DNA of 64,000 bases, from the NCBI RefSeq assembly GCF_964355755.1, contig NC_092680.1, positions 4,875,001 to 4,939,000 on the forward strand, written 5' to 3'. Positions within the stretch are counted from its first letter, which is position 1. The number at the start of each line of letters is the position of its first letter. Made by a program: the position numbers and the translations under genes. Origin of the DNA: Antedon mediterranea (lineage: Eukaryota > Echinodermata > Crinoidea > Comatulida > Antedonidae). Below are positions 1 through 11,999 of the stretch, in pieces. Under the pieces are notes generated by a model, which did no database searches, was not told where the DNA came from, and was given only the letters and a program-made list of their open reading frames with translations.

Positions 1-70
1 GTTAATGTGCTTGACTTCCAATCCCAATGTCCAGGGTTCAATCCTGACTAGTGCCAGGGTTGTAACTCTT
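1..70 (+). repeat. tRNA-derived SINE-like fragment, cut by window edge
   Basis: The first bases read like the anticodon arm and T arm of a tRNA. A polymerase III B-box-like word, GGTTCAATCC, lies near position 36 and is followed by a short complementary stem. The A box would lie before the window. The sequence runs on into unrelated DNA without a clean acceptor stem, so a tRNA-derived SINE is more likely than a working tRNA gene. Confidence 0.4.
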
Positions 71-295
71 TCAACTCCACTCCCTAAGTCTCAAATGAGA
101 CTTAATTTATAAGCACGATAAATTATAAAATAGTTTATCCATCCTGTAATTGGCGAGTTACTCGCTGTTGGATGCATATGAAATAATAAAATTTAAAAAA
201 TACTGATGACTATTACATCATGTTCATCAAGTAAACTTGTTTATCCACTTTCAAGTTTTTTCTGGAGCTTATGCATGTGTTTTTTAATCCTATAG

Positions 296-3200
296 GAGCA
301 TCAAGTTAGAGATGGATCACCTGTTAATGGAGAGACGAGTCCTGAAAAGAAAGATCAGTTACAGAGGACAGGTAGCATTCACAGTGTACACAGTATATCA
401 AGTGTTACAAGTACGGAGAGTAAAGGCAATAAATCCCAATATACAAGTAAGTTAAATATGAAGTCTGCAGTCAATGTTGTTCAAACCAAATTAAATCTGT
501 TTTCCCCATTATTTGTGTCCTGAAGCGGGGTTCCCACAATCTACGCAACATAAGAAATGCCCTTATAATTGTTTTTTCCCCCGCCTGCATGAAATAAAAC
601 CTGCGATGTTTGCAGCACTGTTGCATTGTCAGTTCTCACTTGTGGTTACGCAATACAGCATGTTGTAATTTGTTTTATTATACAACTTTCCATAAACAAC
701 TAATTGTTCTTGTAGAGACTGTAGCGGATCAGAAATTGTTCACATCCATCTTGATCAAGTGTGTCGTTCAACTTGAATTAATACAGAGTATAGACAGCAT
801 TCTATTTTTTCCAGCCACTAGTCGACATGAAGATGAAGAGAACATGAAAGCTGTGCAGGTTAGAAAAATAGTGAATTTCCTGCCTAAGGTCTGTCTACAC
901 TATCAAACTAGTTGGACAAAAAAAGTTTGATGTGCTTAAATATGGTAGTGATATAACATCACCATGCACATCACATTTTTTGTCACATAAAGTTTGATAG
1001 TGTAGACAGAGCTTTAGATTATTAATCAGTCACTGTGAGTGACTGTGTGTGTACTAGTACACAAGGGTAACCCCCTACCCGTCTCGAAAGTTGTACTGGG
1101 TTCTTTAAAGTGCACATAAGATAAATGCAATATAAAGCTCTGTCTAAACTATCAAACTTATGTGACAAAAAAATGTCCATATATGGACATGATGATATCA
1201 CTACCATATTTGGGCACATCACACTTTTTTTGTCCACCTAGTTTGAAACTGTAGACGGAGCTTAAAAAAATTCCCTATTCAAGATATAATAGTTTTCCAG
1301 TGTTACCTGGATTCTAAGGTACCTAAGAATAATTATATAACCCTGTATAACACATTTTGTTTTTTTTAGGATGGTAGTTTCAATTCTGCTTTCCTTACAT
1401 CCTCTGAAAAGGACGATCCTGGTATGTACAGATATCTGTCTGTTGATCAGCTTTTCCTTCTACTCAATTGCCTGGAGCAATCGCATCGCTTTGCCAAAAA
1501 ATTCAACACCAATAACGCTCAAAGAGAACTGCTAAGAAACGCAGGTAAGAACGAAATCTCTAGATTTCAAATTTGAATGAATTTTAAGTTTTTAGTGAAT
1601 TGACCAATAAGAACTCTTCAATTTATGTTATATATTGAATATATTGAATGAATATGTTTTTTTTTCATTATGGCTTGTGTGCACTCTAAAGAACCTAATT
1701 TATCTTTCGGAAGAGTAGGGGTTACCCCAGTGTACTGGTCCATTCAGCCCCTTTCGTTGTGGACAAAGGAATGGGCGCCCTTTGATGGCAGCACTCGACA
1801 CGAAGGCAGAAGAAAGTTACTGTTGCGCAATGTCCACAGCAATTCAGCCCAGTTAGGCTGCAAGTCACAGGTTATTCCCCCACTAACATTAATTCCCATC
1901 TAAATCTAGAATTTAAAAAAAATATGTTTTTTTTGTTGTCAGGTTTCAAAGGTAAAAGTAAACCAAACCTACTGAAGCAAGAGACGTCAAGTCTTGCGTG
2001 CTTACTTAGAGTTCTTTTTAAAATGTATTCAGATGAAAAACGACAAGAATTCTGGCCCAAGATCCAGCAGAAACTTATAAGGTAGAAATTGTTACACTTC
2101 TCAGTGCATGGCTCGTCTAGTACTAGCCCGATAGCTTAGGTTAGTACTAGCCCGATAGCTCTGGTTGGTACTAGCCCGATAGCTTAGGTTAGTACTAGCC
2201 CGATAGCTCTGGTTGGTACTAGCCCGATAGCTCTGGTTGGTACTAGCCCGATAGCTCTGGTTGGTACTAGCCCGATAGCTCTGATTGGTACTAGCCCGAT
2301 AGCTCTGGTTGGTACTAGCCCGATAGCTCTGGTTGGTACTAGCCCGATAGCTCTGGTTGGTACTAGCCCGATAGCTCTGGTTGGTACTAGCCCGATAGCT
2401 CTGGTTGGTACTAGCCCGATAGCTCTGGTTGGTACTAGCCCGATAGCTCTGGTTGGTACTAGCCCGATAGCTCTGGTTGGTACTAGCCCGATAGCTCTGG
2501 TTGGTACTAGCCCGATAGCTCTGGTTGGTACTAGCCCGATAGCTCTGGTTGGTACTAGCCCGATAGCGCTGGTTGGTACTAGCCCGATAGCGCTGGTTGG
2601 TACTAGCCCGATAGCTGGGTTTATTACTAGCCAGTTGGCTTGAAATAATTCTAACATAAAGGCCAATTTACACAGACAAGCGGTAACGATAATAGAAATA
2701 TAGAATCTATTTTATACCTTATGACGGCGTGGACCGGCAGGGTAGATACAAATTCTACATGGGACAAGCTACACGGTTTTCCTCTTACTTTTACCGCTCG
2801 TCTGTGTAAATTGGCCTTAATGCTTTGGTTTAGTACTAGCCTAATGATTATGTTTATTTATTTAGTCTTAATCAGAAAGCTTGTGTTAGTACTAGCCGGG
2901 TGTCCAATGTCTAGTAAAAGTGCTATGGACTTTCTTTCCTCATACCTTAATCTGTACCCCCGCCTCGTCCTTCCCAGTCCATAGTGTCAAAACAATATCT
3001 AAATATATAGGCAGTAATGACTAGTCCAGAAGTCTAGTTACTTTATGTGTTTTCTCTCTGCTTCTTCACATCAAGCTGAAGCTTAAGTTATTTAATCGAT
3101 ATTATCAGTTAATATCATCCATATTTATTGAAGAATTGGTTTAGCAAGGAATATAAAACTATTTTATGTAAAAACAAAGTATTAATAATATTTTAAATAA

Positions 3201-4106
3201 TTGTTATCATATTATTTACTTAGTGTCTGCAAGGAAGCACTGGAGTATTTTTTAACGTTAGAATCCGATAGTCACCGTGACACGTGGAAATCACTTATTG
3301 TGCTGTTGCTTTCAAAAATGCTTAAAATGAATGAACAAAGAGTAAGTATTCTTTTTTTAACTATATTAAATATATTTGAAATTTTAAATTAAAATATAAG
3401 TCGGAAACAGGGACTATAAACATGCCGGCGATAATGTTTAAATAATTTAATGTGTAAAGATGAGAAAAGCTGAAAGAGAGAATAATGATGGCCAAAGAAA
3501 TATTCAAATATGGACTTCAGCTTGAAATTTTGACACCCACCATTAAACTATCATGACACTAATGGTACTCACACCAATATGAAAATAATACACCCTCACC
3601 TTTAGTATGATTTCACAAAAAGGGATTATAAAAATAAATTCTGAATGTGCCAGGTACAATTCATTCAATAAGTTTTTGAATCTGAGAATACAGTCTAATA
3701 CAAACATCTGAAAAAGCCTATCTGTGTTGAATCTTGAAAAATACAGCCTTTTACATTACATTACACCGTGAAAAACTAGTATATGAAATTGTCCTTGCTA
3801 AGATATTGATGGAACAATTTTCGCATTAAGTAGGGTAAATAAACCAAATCAAATAGGTTAAAACTGCATAAATAGAAATTTATTTAAAAATGAAATGTTA
3901 CATATGAACATTTAAAATAATCTTTGTACACAGAATAAATACAGCATAAATCTTTCATTTTTTTAAAGTTCAAAGTTCATGCATCAAATCACTACAGTCA
4001 ACTATGTGAGGTCATGCTCTTTGACCTCAAGTGGGAACAGCGTGCTATTCTTCGATCCTTTTTCGTCCGAACAGGGAAAGTATTCAGCATTGTTTGTGAT
4101 TCCTAA
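296..4106 (+). CDS. ARFGEF1: 3' end of a BIG-type ARF guanine-nucleotide exchange factor (ARFGEF1/2 orthologue), six terminal exons
   Basis: Exons: 296-446, 815-889, 1370-1544, 1943-2081, 3224-3343, 3969-4106 (stop TAA). All junctions are AG/GT and phases agree. The translation ends in the conserved C-terminal helical region of BIG1/BIG2: [56 protein letters not shown] and a final exon with FFVRTGKVF. Family members activate class I ARF GTPases at the trans-Golgi and endosomes. The catalytic Sec7 domain lies upstream of the window, so only the C-terminal part is visible. Exon 296-446 codes for a Ser/Thr-rich linker and is the least certain. ARFGEF1 and ARFGEF2 cannot be told apart here, since most invertebrates have one gene. 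The last exon was partly copied to 8776-8830. Confidence 0.88.
885..1016. repeat. Fold-back MITE, family M1 (CTGTCTACACTATCAAAC)
   Basis: Palindromic element of about 130 bp. The left end CTGTCTACACTATCAAAC is the inverse of the right end, and the centre is CATCATCATGTCC-like. It lies in an ARFGEF intron. The same family recurs at least a dozen times in the window. Confidence 0.85.
1034..1116 (-). repeat. Dispersed repeat (CACTTTAAAGAACC family)
   Basis: Read on the minus strand it begins GCACTTTAAAGAACC and includes GGTAGGGGGTTACCC. Related copies lie at 1678-1745 (+), 22617-22690 (+) and 43056-43130 (+). The class of element is not recognised. Confidence 0.5.
1133..1264. repeat. Fold-back MITE, family M1
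   Basis: Second M1 copy in the same ARFGEF intron. It has the TAAAGCTCTGTCTA left end and a diverged right end (GTAGACGGAGCTTA). Confidence 0.82.
1678..1745 (+). repeat. Dispersed repeat (CACTTTAAAGAACC family)
   Basis: Begins CACTCTAAAGAACC and includes GTAGGGGTTACCCC. It is the opposite-strand relative of the 1034-1116 copy. Confidence 0.45.
2121..2632. repeat. 24-bp minisatellite, about 21 copies, in an ARFGEF intron
   Basis: Near-perfect head-to-tail array with unit TACTAGCCCGATAGCTCTGG plus TTGG. First and last full units start exactly 21 periods apart (2121 to 2625). Edge units drift (GCTTAGGTTAG, GCGCTGG). Because 24 is a multiple of three, the array stays open on the minus strand as an 8-residue repeat (AIGLVPTR), which is a by-product and not a gene. 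Decayed outliers (TAGTACTAGCC) occur near 2830 and 2886. It lies between ARFGEF exons 1943-2081 and 3224-3343. Confidence 0.97.
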
Positions 4107-4569
4107 CAGTTGATAATGTGAGAGCATATATTGTACCATTCAATAAGTTTATTATTTAACACAAATTATGCAAGATCAAATACAGATAACAAAAGTAAAA
4201 TGCATAATTTATGCTAACAAGGTCACTAGATTAGAATAAGTTATGCTAATTATGTAATTAGCATAATAAATGTTAGTTATATAATTTGCATAACTTAAAT
4301 GTGAAATAATTACCATAATTTTTATGCTAAATTAATAAATTAGAATATATTAAAAGTATATGATTAATAGATAAAATGTATATGTACTTTTATGTCTGTA
4401 CAGTTTATGGGGCAATAGTTTGTGGACTGTGTCGGGGTAAATGATTTTTACAGATAGACGTAGATACTTAAACCATTGGAACTTTTTGATACACTCTTTC
4501 TGTATACTCTATAGCATACCTTAATATCTTAGATATGATGATGGATGTATGATATAAATAGTGATAATA

Positions 4570-4722
4570 TAAAGCTTTGTCTACACTATTAAACTAGTTT
4601 GACAAAAAATATATGATGTGACCAAATATGGTAGTGATATGCCCAAATGTGGTAGTGATATGACATCATCATGTCCATATATGGGCACATCACATTAGGT
4701 TTGACAGTGTAGACAGAGCTTA
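4570..4722. repeat. Fold-back MITE, family M1 (internal duplication)
   Basis: M1 copy with a duplicated ATGGTAGTGATATG internal segment and a shortened right arm that ends GTGTAGACAGAGCTTA. Confidence 0.8.
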
Positions 4723-4950
4723 AGAGTGATGGTTCATCTATCATTTTATGATTATAGTAATGTATTCTGAAGTATTCTTTAGGAAACCTCTTTGAGTTGG
4801 TACGTTATACACCCTGTAGGCTAACATTTTTCACCACACCTTAGTCCCCTGTAGTTTTGGAGTAGAACGTTTTGTGAAAGAAAAAAATCACTATTTTCAT
4901 CAAAAGAACTAGAATCTCAGGGTAACAACTTAACCTTTTTAAAAATGTTT

Positions 4951-5094
4951 TAAGCTCTGTCTACACAATCAAACTAGTTTGAAAAAAAAAGTGTGGTGTG
5001 CCCAAATATGGTAGTGATATGACATCATCATGTTCATATATGGGCACATCACATTTTTTGTCACATAAAGTTTGATAGTGTAGACTTGTCTTTA
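4951..5094. repeat. Fold-back MITE, family M1
   Basis: M1 copy beginning TAAGCTCTGTCTACAC and ending TTTGATAGTGTAGAC. Confidence 0.8.
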
Positions 5095-7282
5095 AATGTA
5101 TTCATTAGATGCAGTGTAAAATCTGTGTAGAGTACCATCTTTCCTAATTGCATTCCATTGTTGTACGTATTTGTACTTGTGTATAATTGTTTTTTCCTAT
5201 ACATGTATGTATTATATTCTTTGTATTATTATTGCTTATTATGAAGCTCATAATATGTTATCACCACAGCAGAATAGCTCATTTAATCAACACATAAGAA
5301 TTTTTAAATATGCCTTTGACGTAAAAAATTAAAATAAAAATAACCTTGATACTCAGTAATGTTGGAGCGATGTTTACTTATTTTGATATCGCCATTAATT
5401 AATTAATGAACCACAGTAATTAATAGAATTGGAATTATTAAAAATATTAATTTTAGATAATCTCACTGTTCCTAAATAATAACTAGAATAATATTAATTG
5501 TAAAATTTAATTCTGCTTCATACACACACTACAGTGACATACCTAATTTTAAACTATAATATAAAACTGCTAGAGCAGTTTATGATATCAACAGTAACTC
5601 TGTTGAAGAACCGCCATAGAATAGCACTATATGTGAGAGAACAGCCTAATAATTGATATATATCTGATGTTTATTCAATAAAAAGTTTGGAGATAATCCA
5701 AGAAGGTGGTCTCTGAAAAATTTGTCATAATCAGAAGATGGTCCCCGAATAATAATGTGATCCTAGAAGGTAGTTCTTAATATAAATAAAGTTAGAGTTG
5801 TCTTACAAAAGCAGTCCTTAGAAAAACGTTTGAAAATAAAAGTGGTTAATGTTGTTTATACTGCACCTTAATATTGAGTAAACAAAGTATAAATGTTTTT
5901 CTCTTATTTGTAAATAATCAAATTCCAGATGTTTTATTTCATATATAATCATTATTGAAACTAGACACACAATTATTGGATTTAATCAAATGATCAGTAT
6001 TTAAATTAGTCACGTGATCGTTTATTTAAATTAGTCACATGATCGGTTATTTAAATTAGTCTATGTATATTCTATATTTATAATTCCTTTGAAAACTACT
6101 TTTCTTTTGCTATTTCATTTAATTGTCATGAATTTATTGGTTGAGTTTTTATACCTAATGCAAATCATAGAGATAGGCTATGAGGCATGATATTGTTAAG
6201 ATAGTTTCCACTAGTACCAGTGCCATATATATTTCAATATGGCTCTAACTAATACTATGGACCCTTTCATTGGCCCATGCTAGTACGTATTAAGCTTGTC
6301 GCAAGTAATTCGACCAATCACGACGCGACGGATCATCCGAATTGTCGCTTGTTATTGGTCAACTCACTTGTGCTGTGCCTACTGTACGTCGTTGGCGTGT
6401 CCGAGTTGAAGCCAAGCTTTAAATGTAAAATTTCTTTAAAATAGACTTTAAATTCTCAATATCCCATTTTCACCATCAAAATTACCCTTTTGAGAACGAG
6501 TTTTTTTTTGTTCTGTTTGATGGGAATATTTACTATGTTTTACCCAGATACGTAATGTTGCATATACTCTGTGCAATCTATGTTGTGACGTCATAGGCAG
6601 ATCAATGTCTTGTAAAATGAAATTACAGGCTAATTTGAACCAATGGCATGGATGAGGCCAGTTGTAATTGCCGCCGTAATTGATAAAAGATATTATAGTA
6701 TTATATGTATCTTAGTTTTATTTTCACGAGGGAAAAATATATTATGAGAAATGAAATAAATAATGAAAGAAACTGATTTATAGATGAGGTTTTTTTTAGG
6801 TTTTAAACATTATATCATTATCATCATTCTCTATAAGTATCCTATACTTACTTTCTCAAAAAATTGAGATACAAAATAATCTTATCTATGCAAGCATGAT
6901 CCATGCTTCCAACTTAAATGCGTCCATATTGTCTGATACAAACAATGTACCCTCTTTCTAAAGAAAAAATGGCTATATAAATTAATTCATGTCAATCACA
7001 TTATAAAAATATATGTTCATGTCGGGTCATGTTCGGGGTCATGCTTCCTGTAGAACAGACTAACATTCGGGAAAAAATTCTTGAAAATGCAACTATGAAT
7101 CATAGGCTTAGTAAATCGTACAAAAGTAGTGAAAATTACATGAAAAATATCAAATGAAAATATGTTAATTTATTAACTGGCTCTATATATTATTATACAT
7201 TATTGTGCATGCGTTTGTTTTTATCAAACTATCTAACCTATCTGAATTTGCGAATTGCGGAGCTTCAGAAAGGACATTTCAA

Positions 7283-8256
7283 TCAGTTTTTCTTAGCATG
7301 AAGGAAATAATTTTGAGAATCAAAATACATAATGCCATCACTATTTACTGGCATTTCCCGTTTACACCAATCCATCGCATCTTTAACAAATTCATCTTGA
7401 AGATCATCCGGTATTAGAGTTAATTGTCCAGAGAGAGTGCGAACATAACCTTAAAAAAGACATTTTTCAGTGCTTCTACTAAATCAACAGTATATATGAT
7501 AAAAAAAAATTATCGTTGGAATGGCGCTATAAAAATGGAAATTATTATTATTGATTAATTGGCGAGTTAATCTCTTACTTACCATAAAGTTCATAATCAT
7601 TTTCTATGATAAATAGGGAGGGATCTATGGCTTCTTTGCTGACCAATGAGAATCCTTCAGTTTCCAAAAGACTACACCAACCATCCAAGTCCAAGTCATT
7701 TTTCAAACCACCTTCGTAATCCTGAACAAACAGAAATTGTACTGATTGAACATTTTAGTGTGTTATGCGTAGACAGTGCTTTAATAAAGAGAAGGACTAA
7801 CTAGGATTCTTCACTCTTCCCTGACGCACCTTAAGACAGTAATCTAACTATCGCAAGATCCACGTCAATTATCTGCTGAGCCCACGCAACATTTATAACT
7901 GTAATAGCTGACGTTACCCATCGTTTATTATATTATTCAGACATATATCTGTGATATATTTCACGTTTAACGTTTTAATAACAAAATGTGACGCCTATAA
8001 TAACACTATAAGAAACTCACCTTAAGAAACGATTCCACTTTGGGTGGTTCTTAAGATAAGACGGAAGCTCATTTTTTCCAGTTCCACCAAATTTGAAGTT
8101 TGGACCAGAAACTAAAATAAATAATTCTCCGCCTTGTTTCATACATTGTTGTATATTTTGGATAGTCTTTTTCTTATCTTTCACCCAGTGCAAGACGTGC
8201 ATTGATGTGACTTTATTAAATTGGTTATGTTTCCATTTTGAGAGGTTCGTTCCAAA
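7283..8256 (-). pseudogene. JHAMT-like methyltransferase copy A, truncated
   Basis: Minus-strand remnant of the four-exon methyltransferase family. Exon 4 is 7283-7449 (ends AAGAAAAACTGA), exon 3 is 7583-7721, and the 3' part of exon 2 is 8021-8256. Exon 1, with the SAM-binding glycine motif, and the 5' part of exon 2 are absent. The sequence leaves the family just after the TTCGTTCCAAA point near 8256. Exon 2 also lacks one T in the TTTTCTTAAG end found elsewhere, which shifts the frame into exon 3. Exons 3 and 4 keep their normal lengths (139 and 167 nt). Confidence 0.85.
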
Positions 8257-8281
8257 CACGAAATGCTTCAAGTAAGATAGG

Positions 8282-9185
8282 CCTAATGACGGCCAAAGCA
8301 ATATTCAAATATAGACTTAGAATTGTAAACCCCACCATTAAACTATCGTGGCACTAACGTTACCCAAACAGATATGAAATTAATACTACCCTCACTTTTA
8401 GTATGAATTCACAAAAAGGAATCATGAAGATTAATTACGAATGTGCCAGGCACAGCTTATTCGGTTCTCAACTGAGTATACAGTCTAATACGAACATGTG
8501 AAAAAGCCTATCCGTGGTTAATCTGGAAAATACAGCCCTTTACATTGCATTACACCGTGAAAGTACAGGAAATTGTACCTTGCTAAGATATCCATCGAAC
8601 AATTTTTAGGGTAAATAAAACAAATCAAAATCAAATAGGTTAAAACTGCATAAATAGAAATTTATTTATTTTCGGGCCAAAGCCCATCATTGATACGTGA
8701 ACATTTAAAATAACTGTTGTACACATTAATAGAATATGAATTATACAGATAAATAAATCTTTCATTTTTTTCAAGTTCAAAGTTCATGCATCAAATCATG
8801 CTTTTTGACCTCAAGTGGGAACAGCGTGCTTCAATGTGAAATAATAAGTTTAAAAAGAGTTGTTGTTTGGAGATGATCCAAGATGGTGGTCCCTGAAAAA
8901 TTTGCAATATTTAGATGATTGTCCCTTAATAATAATGTGATCCTAGAAGGTATTTCTTAATATAAAGTTAGAGTTGTCTTACAAAAGCAGTCCGACTTAG
9001 AAAAAAGTTTGAAAATAAAAGTGGTTAGGCCTAATGTTGTTTATACTGCACCTTAATATTGAGTAAACAAAATATAAATGTTTTTCTCTTATTTGTAAAT
9101 AATCAAATTCCAGATGTTTTATTTCATATATAATCATTATTAAAACTAGACACACAATTATTAGACTTAATCAAATGATCAGTAA
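8282..9185. repeat. Segmental copy of the ARFGEF 3' intron and flank
   Basis: 8282-8830 resembles 3487-4050 (GGCCAAAGNAATATTCAAAT, then shared text), and 8850-9185 resembles 5660-5990. With 9185-10740, which resembles 6545-8020, it forms a second, internally deleted copy of the whole block that leads into a methyltransferase gene. Confidence 0.8.
8776..8830 (+). pseudogene. Fragment of the ARFGEF terminal exon
   Basis: Matches the start of the real last exon (3969 onward) through TTCAAAGTTCATGCATCAAA. It then lacks about 23 bases, resumes at CATGCTTTTTGACCTCAAG and stops at GCGTGCT. No stop codon region follows, so it cannot serve as a terminal exon. Confidence 0.75.
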
Positions 9186-9922
9186 TGTTGCATATACTCT
9201 GTGCAATCTATGTTGTGACGTCATAGGCAGATCAATGTCTTGTAAAATGAAATTGCAGGCTAATTTGAACCAATAGCATGAAGAAGGCCAGTTGCAATTG
9301 CCGCCGTCATTGATAAAAGATATTATAGTAGGCCTATTATATGTATCTTAGTTTTGTTTTCACGAGTGAAAAATATATTATGAGAAATGAAATAAATAAT
9401 GAAAGAAACTGATTTATAGATGAGATTTTTTTTAGGTTTTGAACATTATATCATTATCATCATTCTCTATAAGTATCCTATACTTACTTTCTCAAAAAAT
9501 TGAGATACAAAATAATCTTATCTATGCAAGCATGATCCATGCTTCCAACTTAAATGCGTCCATATTGTCTGATACAAACAATGTACCCTCTTTCTAAAGA
9601 AAAAATGGCTATATAAATTAATTCATGTCAATCACATTATAAAAATATATGTTCATGTCGGGTCATGTTCGGGGTCATGTTTCCTGTAGAACAGACTAAC
9701 ATTCGGGAAAAAACTTCTTGAAAATGCAACTATGAATCATAGGCTTAGTAAATCGTACAAAAGTAGTGAAAATTACATGAAAAATATCAAATGAAAATAT
9801 GTTAATTTATTAACTGACTCTATATATTATTATGATACATTATTGTGCATGCGTTTGTTTTTATCAAACTACCTAACCTATCTGAATTTGCGAATTGCGG
9901 AGCTTCAGAAAGGACATTTCAA

Positions 9923-11242
9923 TCAGTTTTTCTTAGCATGAAGGAATAATATTGAGAATCAAAATACATAATGCCATCACTATTTACTTGCATTTCCCGT
10001 TTACACCAATCCATCGCATCTTTAACAATCTCATCTTGAAGATCATCCGGTATTAGAGTTAATTGTCCAGAGAGAGTGCGAATATAGCCTTAAAAGAAAT
10101 GTTTACAGTGCTTGTGCTAAATCAACAGCATGATAGTCTAGTAAAAAAATCTGCCTAGAAATCAAGTTAGGGCAGTGGAATGTTAGACGCAGTCAACATA
10201 GTCAGAATGGAACGGAATTGCGCTATAAAAATGGAAATTATTATTATTGATTAATTGGCAAGATAATCCCTTACTTACCATCAAGTTCATAATCATTTTC
10301 TATGATAAATAGGGAGGGATCTATGGCTTCTTTGCTAACCAATGAGAATCCTTCAGTTTCCAAAAGACTACACCAACCATCCAAGTCCAAGTCATTTTTC
10401 AAACCACTTTCGTAATCCTGAACAAACAGAAATTGTACTGATTGAACATTTTAGTGTGTTATGCGTAAACAGTGCTTTAATAAAGAGAAGGGAAGGACTA
10501 ACACTAGGGTTTTTCACTCTTCCCTGACGCACCTTAAGACAGTAATCTAACCATCGCAAGATCCACGTCAATTATCTGGTGAGCCCATGCAACATTTATA
10601 ACTGTAGTTAAACTACCGATTATTATATTATTCAGACATATCTGTGATATATTTCGCGTTGAACGTTTTAATAATAAAATGTGACGCCTATAATAACACT
10701 ATAAGAAATATGATAAAATGTAAACTCACCTTAAGAAAACGATTATACGATTGTATATTTTTGATAGTCTTTTTCTTATCTTTCACCCACTGGCAAGACG
10801 TGCATTGATGTGACTTTATTAAATTTATTTTGTTTCCATTTGGAGAGAGAGGTTCGTTCCAAACTCTTGTGCGTCACAGACAACATACTCCACATTGCTT
10901 AGTTGGTGATGTTGTTTTGCATAATCAATCATATCGTTAGAGACATCGATACCTTAATATTAAATGAAATAATTAAACTAATAAAGGTTGATGGGTGGCA
11001 CAAATTCAGGTGGCAAGTGTCGAGTGGCAAAATCCATGAGGCAACGGGCCTAGACCCGTCTAATACATACCAACTACTGACGACACGTTACGAGCTATAT
11101 CCGAAGTAAAGTTTCCTGAACCGCAACCAACATCTAAAACTCTGTCATCTTTTGAGAAATCGAATTTGGAAGTGTACTTATTGATACCGATTGCTTGCAC
11201 CCGGCGGCATTTTGAGTACATGGCAGACAATTTACTATTCAT
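9923..11242 (-). pseudogene. JHAMT-like methyltransferase copy B, broken
   Basis: Exon 1, 11071-11242, is intact and encodes the SAM motif VLDVGCGSGNF. Exon 2, 10730-10952, is only 223 nt against 326 in intact copies. Its middle, which encodes the QGGELFILV region, is deleted, and small indels near GGAGAGAGAGG shift the frame. Exon 3 is 10279-10417. Exon 4 is 9923-10088 with one base missing near its end, so the C-terminus reads out of frame. Intron 1 holds the 13-bp word CCCGTCTAATAC next to the splice donor without the fold-back insertions of copies D and F, so B shows the empty site. Confidence 0.87.
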
Positions 11243-11579
11243 GGTGCAAAGATTAAATGTAAACACTCGTGTCTAAACTTTATGTTGCTAAACTGTTTTA
11301 TTAAATTTAACCCTATTATTATTATGATATAGTACCGTATATGATTGATGAGCGGAGTTACACCCTCTAAAAATTATAAACCCTTTTTTCCTTTTTAGTG
11401 TGAAGAATTAATGATAATGGCACTGTAATATTGAGTTTGAAATTATTCTTTTGTAACAGTCAATCTCTACTATGAATGATGAAATTACATATTAAATGTC
11501 GACAAATTATAAGATAAATAATGTTTATGAAGTATAGCTTTATTAGGCAAACAAGATTAAGAGGTTTCAAATTTTCAAA

Positions 11580-11766
11580 TCGTCTTTCTTTATTTTTTTT
11601 TTGTTTGTTTGTTTCTTTCTTTTTTCTTGTTTTTCTTTTTTCCCCTTCGTTGTTTCTTTCTTTTTTCTTTCGTTCCTTTTTTTCTTTCGTTCCTTCTATC
11701 TTTTTTCTTTTTTTTTTCTTTTTTTCTTTCGTTGTTTCTTTTTTTCTTTCGTTCTTTCTTTTTGTA
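11580..11766 (+). repeat. Polypyrimidine tract (TTTCTTTCGTTC-type)
   Basis: Almost pure T/C on the plus strand, built from TTTCTTTCGTT modules with a few G. It follows the unit-start sequence near 11308 and recurs in longer form at the same place in units 2 and 3. Long open frames through it (poly-Phe/Ser or poly-Lys/Arg) are compositional artefacts. Confidence 0.9.
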
Positions 11767-11999
11767 ATTATCTGACATGATTTATAAAATATTATGTTTA
11801 AGGTTCTATTTCACGGAGTATACGACAGTCTATACCTAAATCTACAGTACATTATTTTGCCTTTTTTCATATCATTACAATTTGGAACATTTTCTGAATC
11901 GGCCAGACCAAATAAATCATTGTTTATATACGTATAACCTATTGCCCGCCGTAACATTGTAATAGATACTGTTGCCTTCTTTGTCATTTTGTTACGTTA

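Larger units (their letters stand above)
4107..7282. other. Gene-poor ARFGEF 3' flank
   Basis: No coding exon could be supported on either strand. It is AT-rich DNA with two M1 MITEs (listed). Parts (about 5660-5990 and 6545-7282) are repeated at about 8850-9185 and 9185-9920. ARFGEF polyadenylation presumably falls just after 4106, but no site was pinned down. Confidence 0.6.

Noticed and set aside
1-70. Functional tRNA gene
   Set aside because: The 5' half is outside the window and no acceptor stem closes the visible 3' half; SINE more likely.
2121-2632. CRISPR array
   Set aside because: Units are contiguous 24-mers without unique spacers, and the genome is eukaryotic.
2184-2666. 160-residue minus-strand frame of AIGLVPTR repeats
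   Set aside because: Translation of a 24-bp minisatellite inside an ARFGEF intron; no codon-level selection visible and no splice or start context.
8093-8275. Plus-strand frame
   Set aside because: Antisense shadow of exon 2 of methyltransferase copy A; likewise 25327-25617 and 13529-13936 over exon 1 of other copies.
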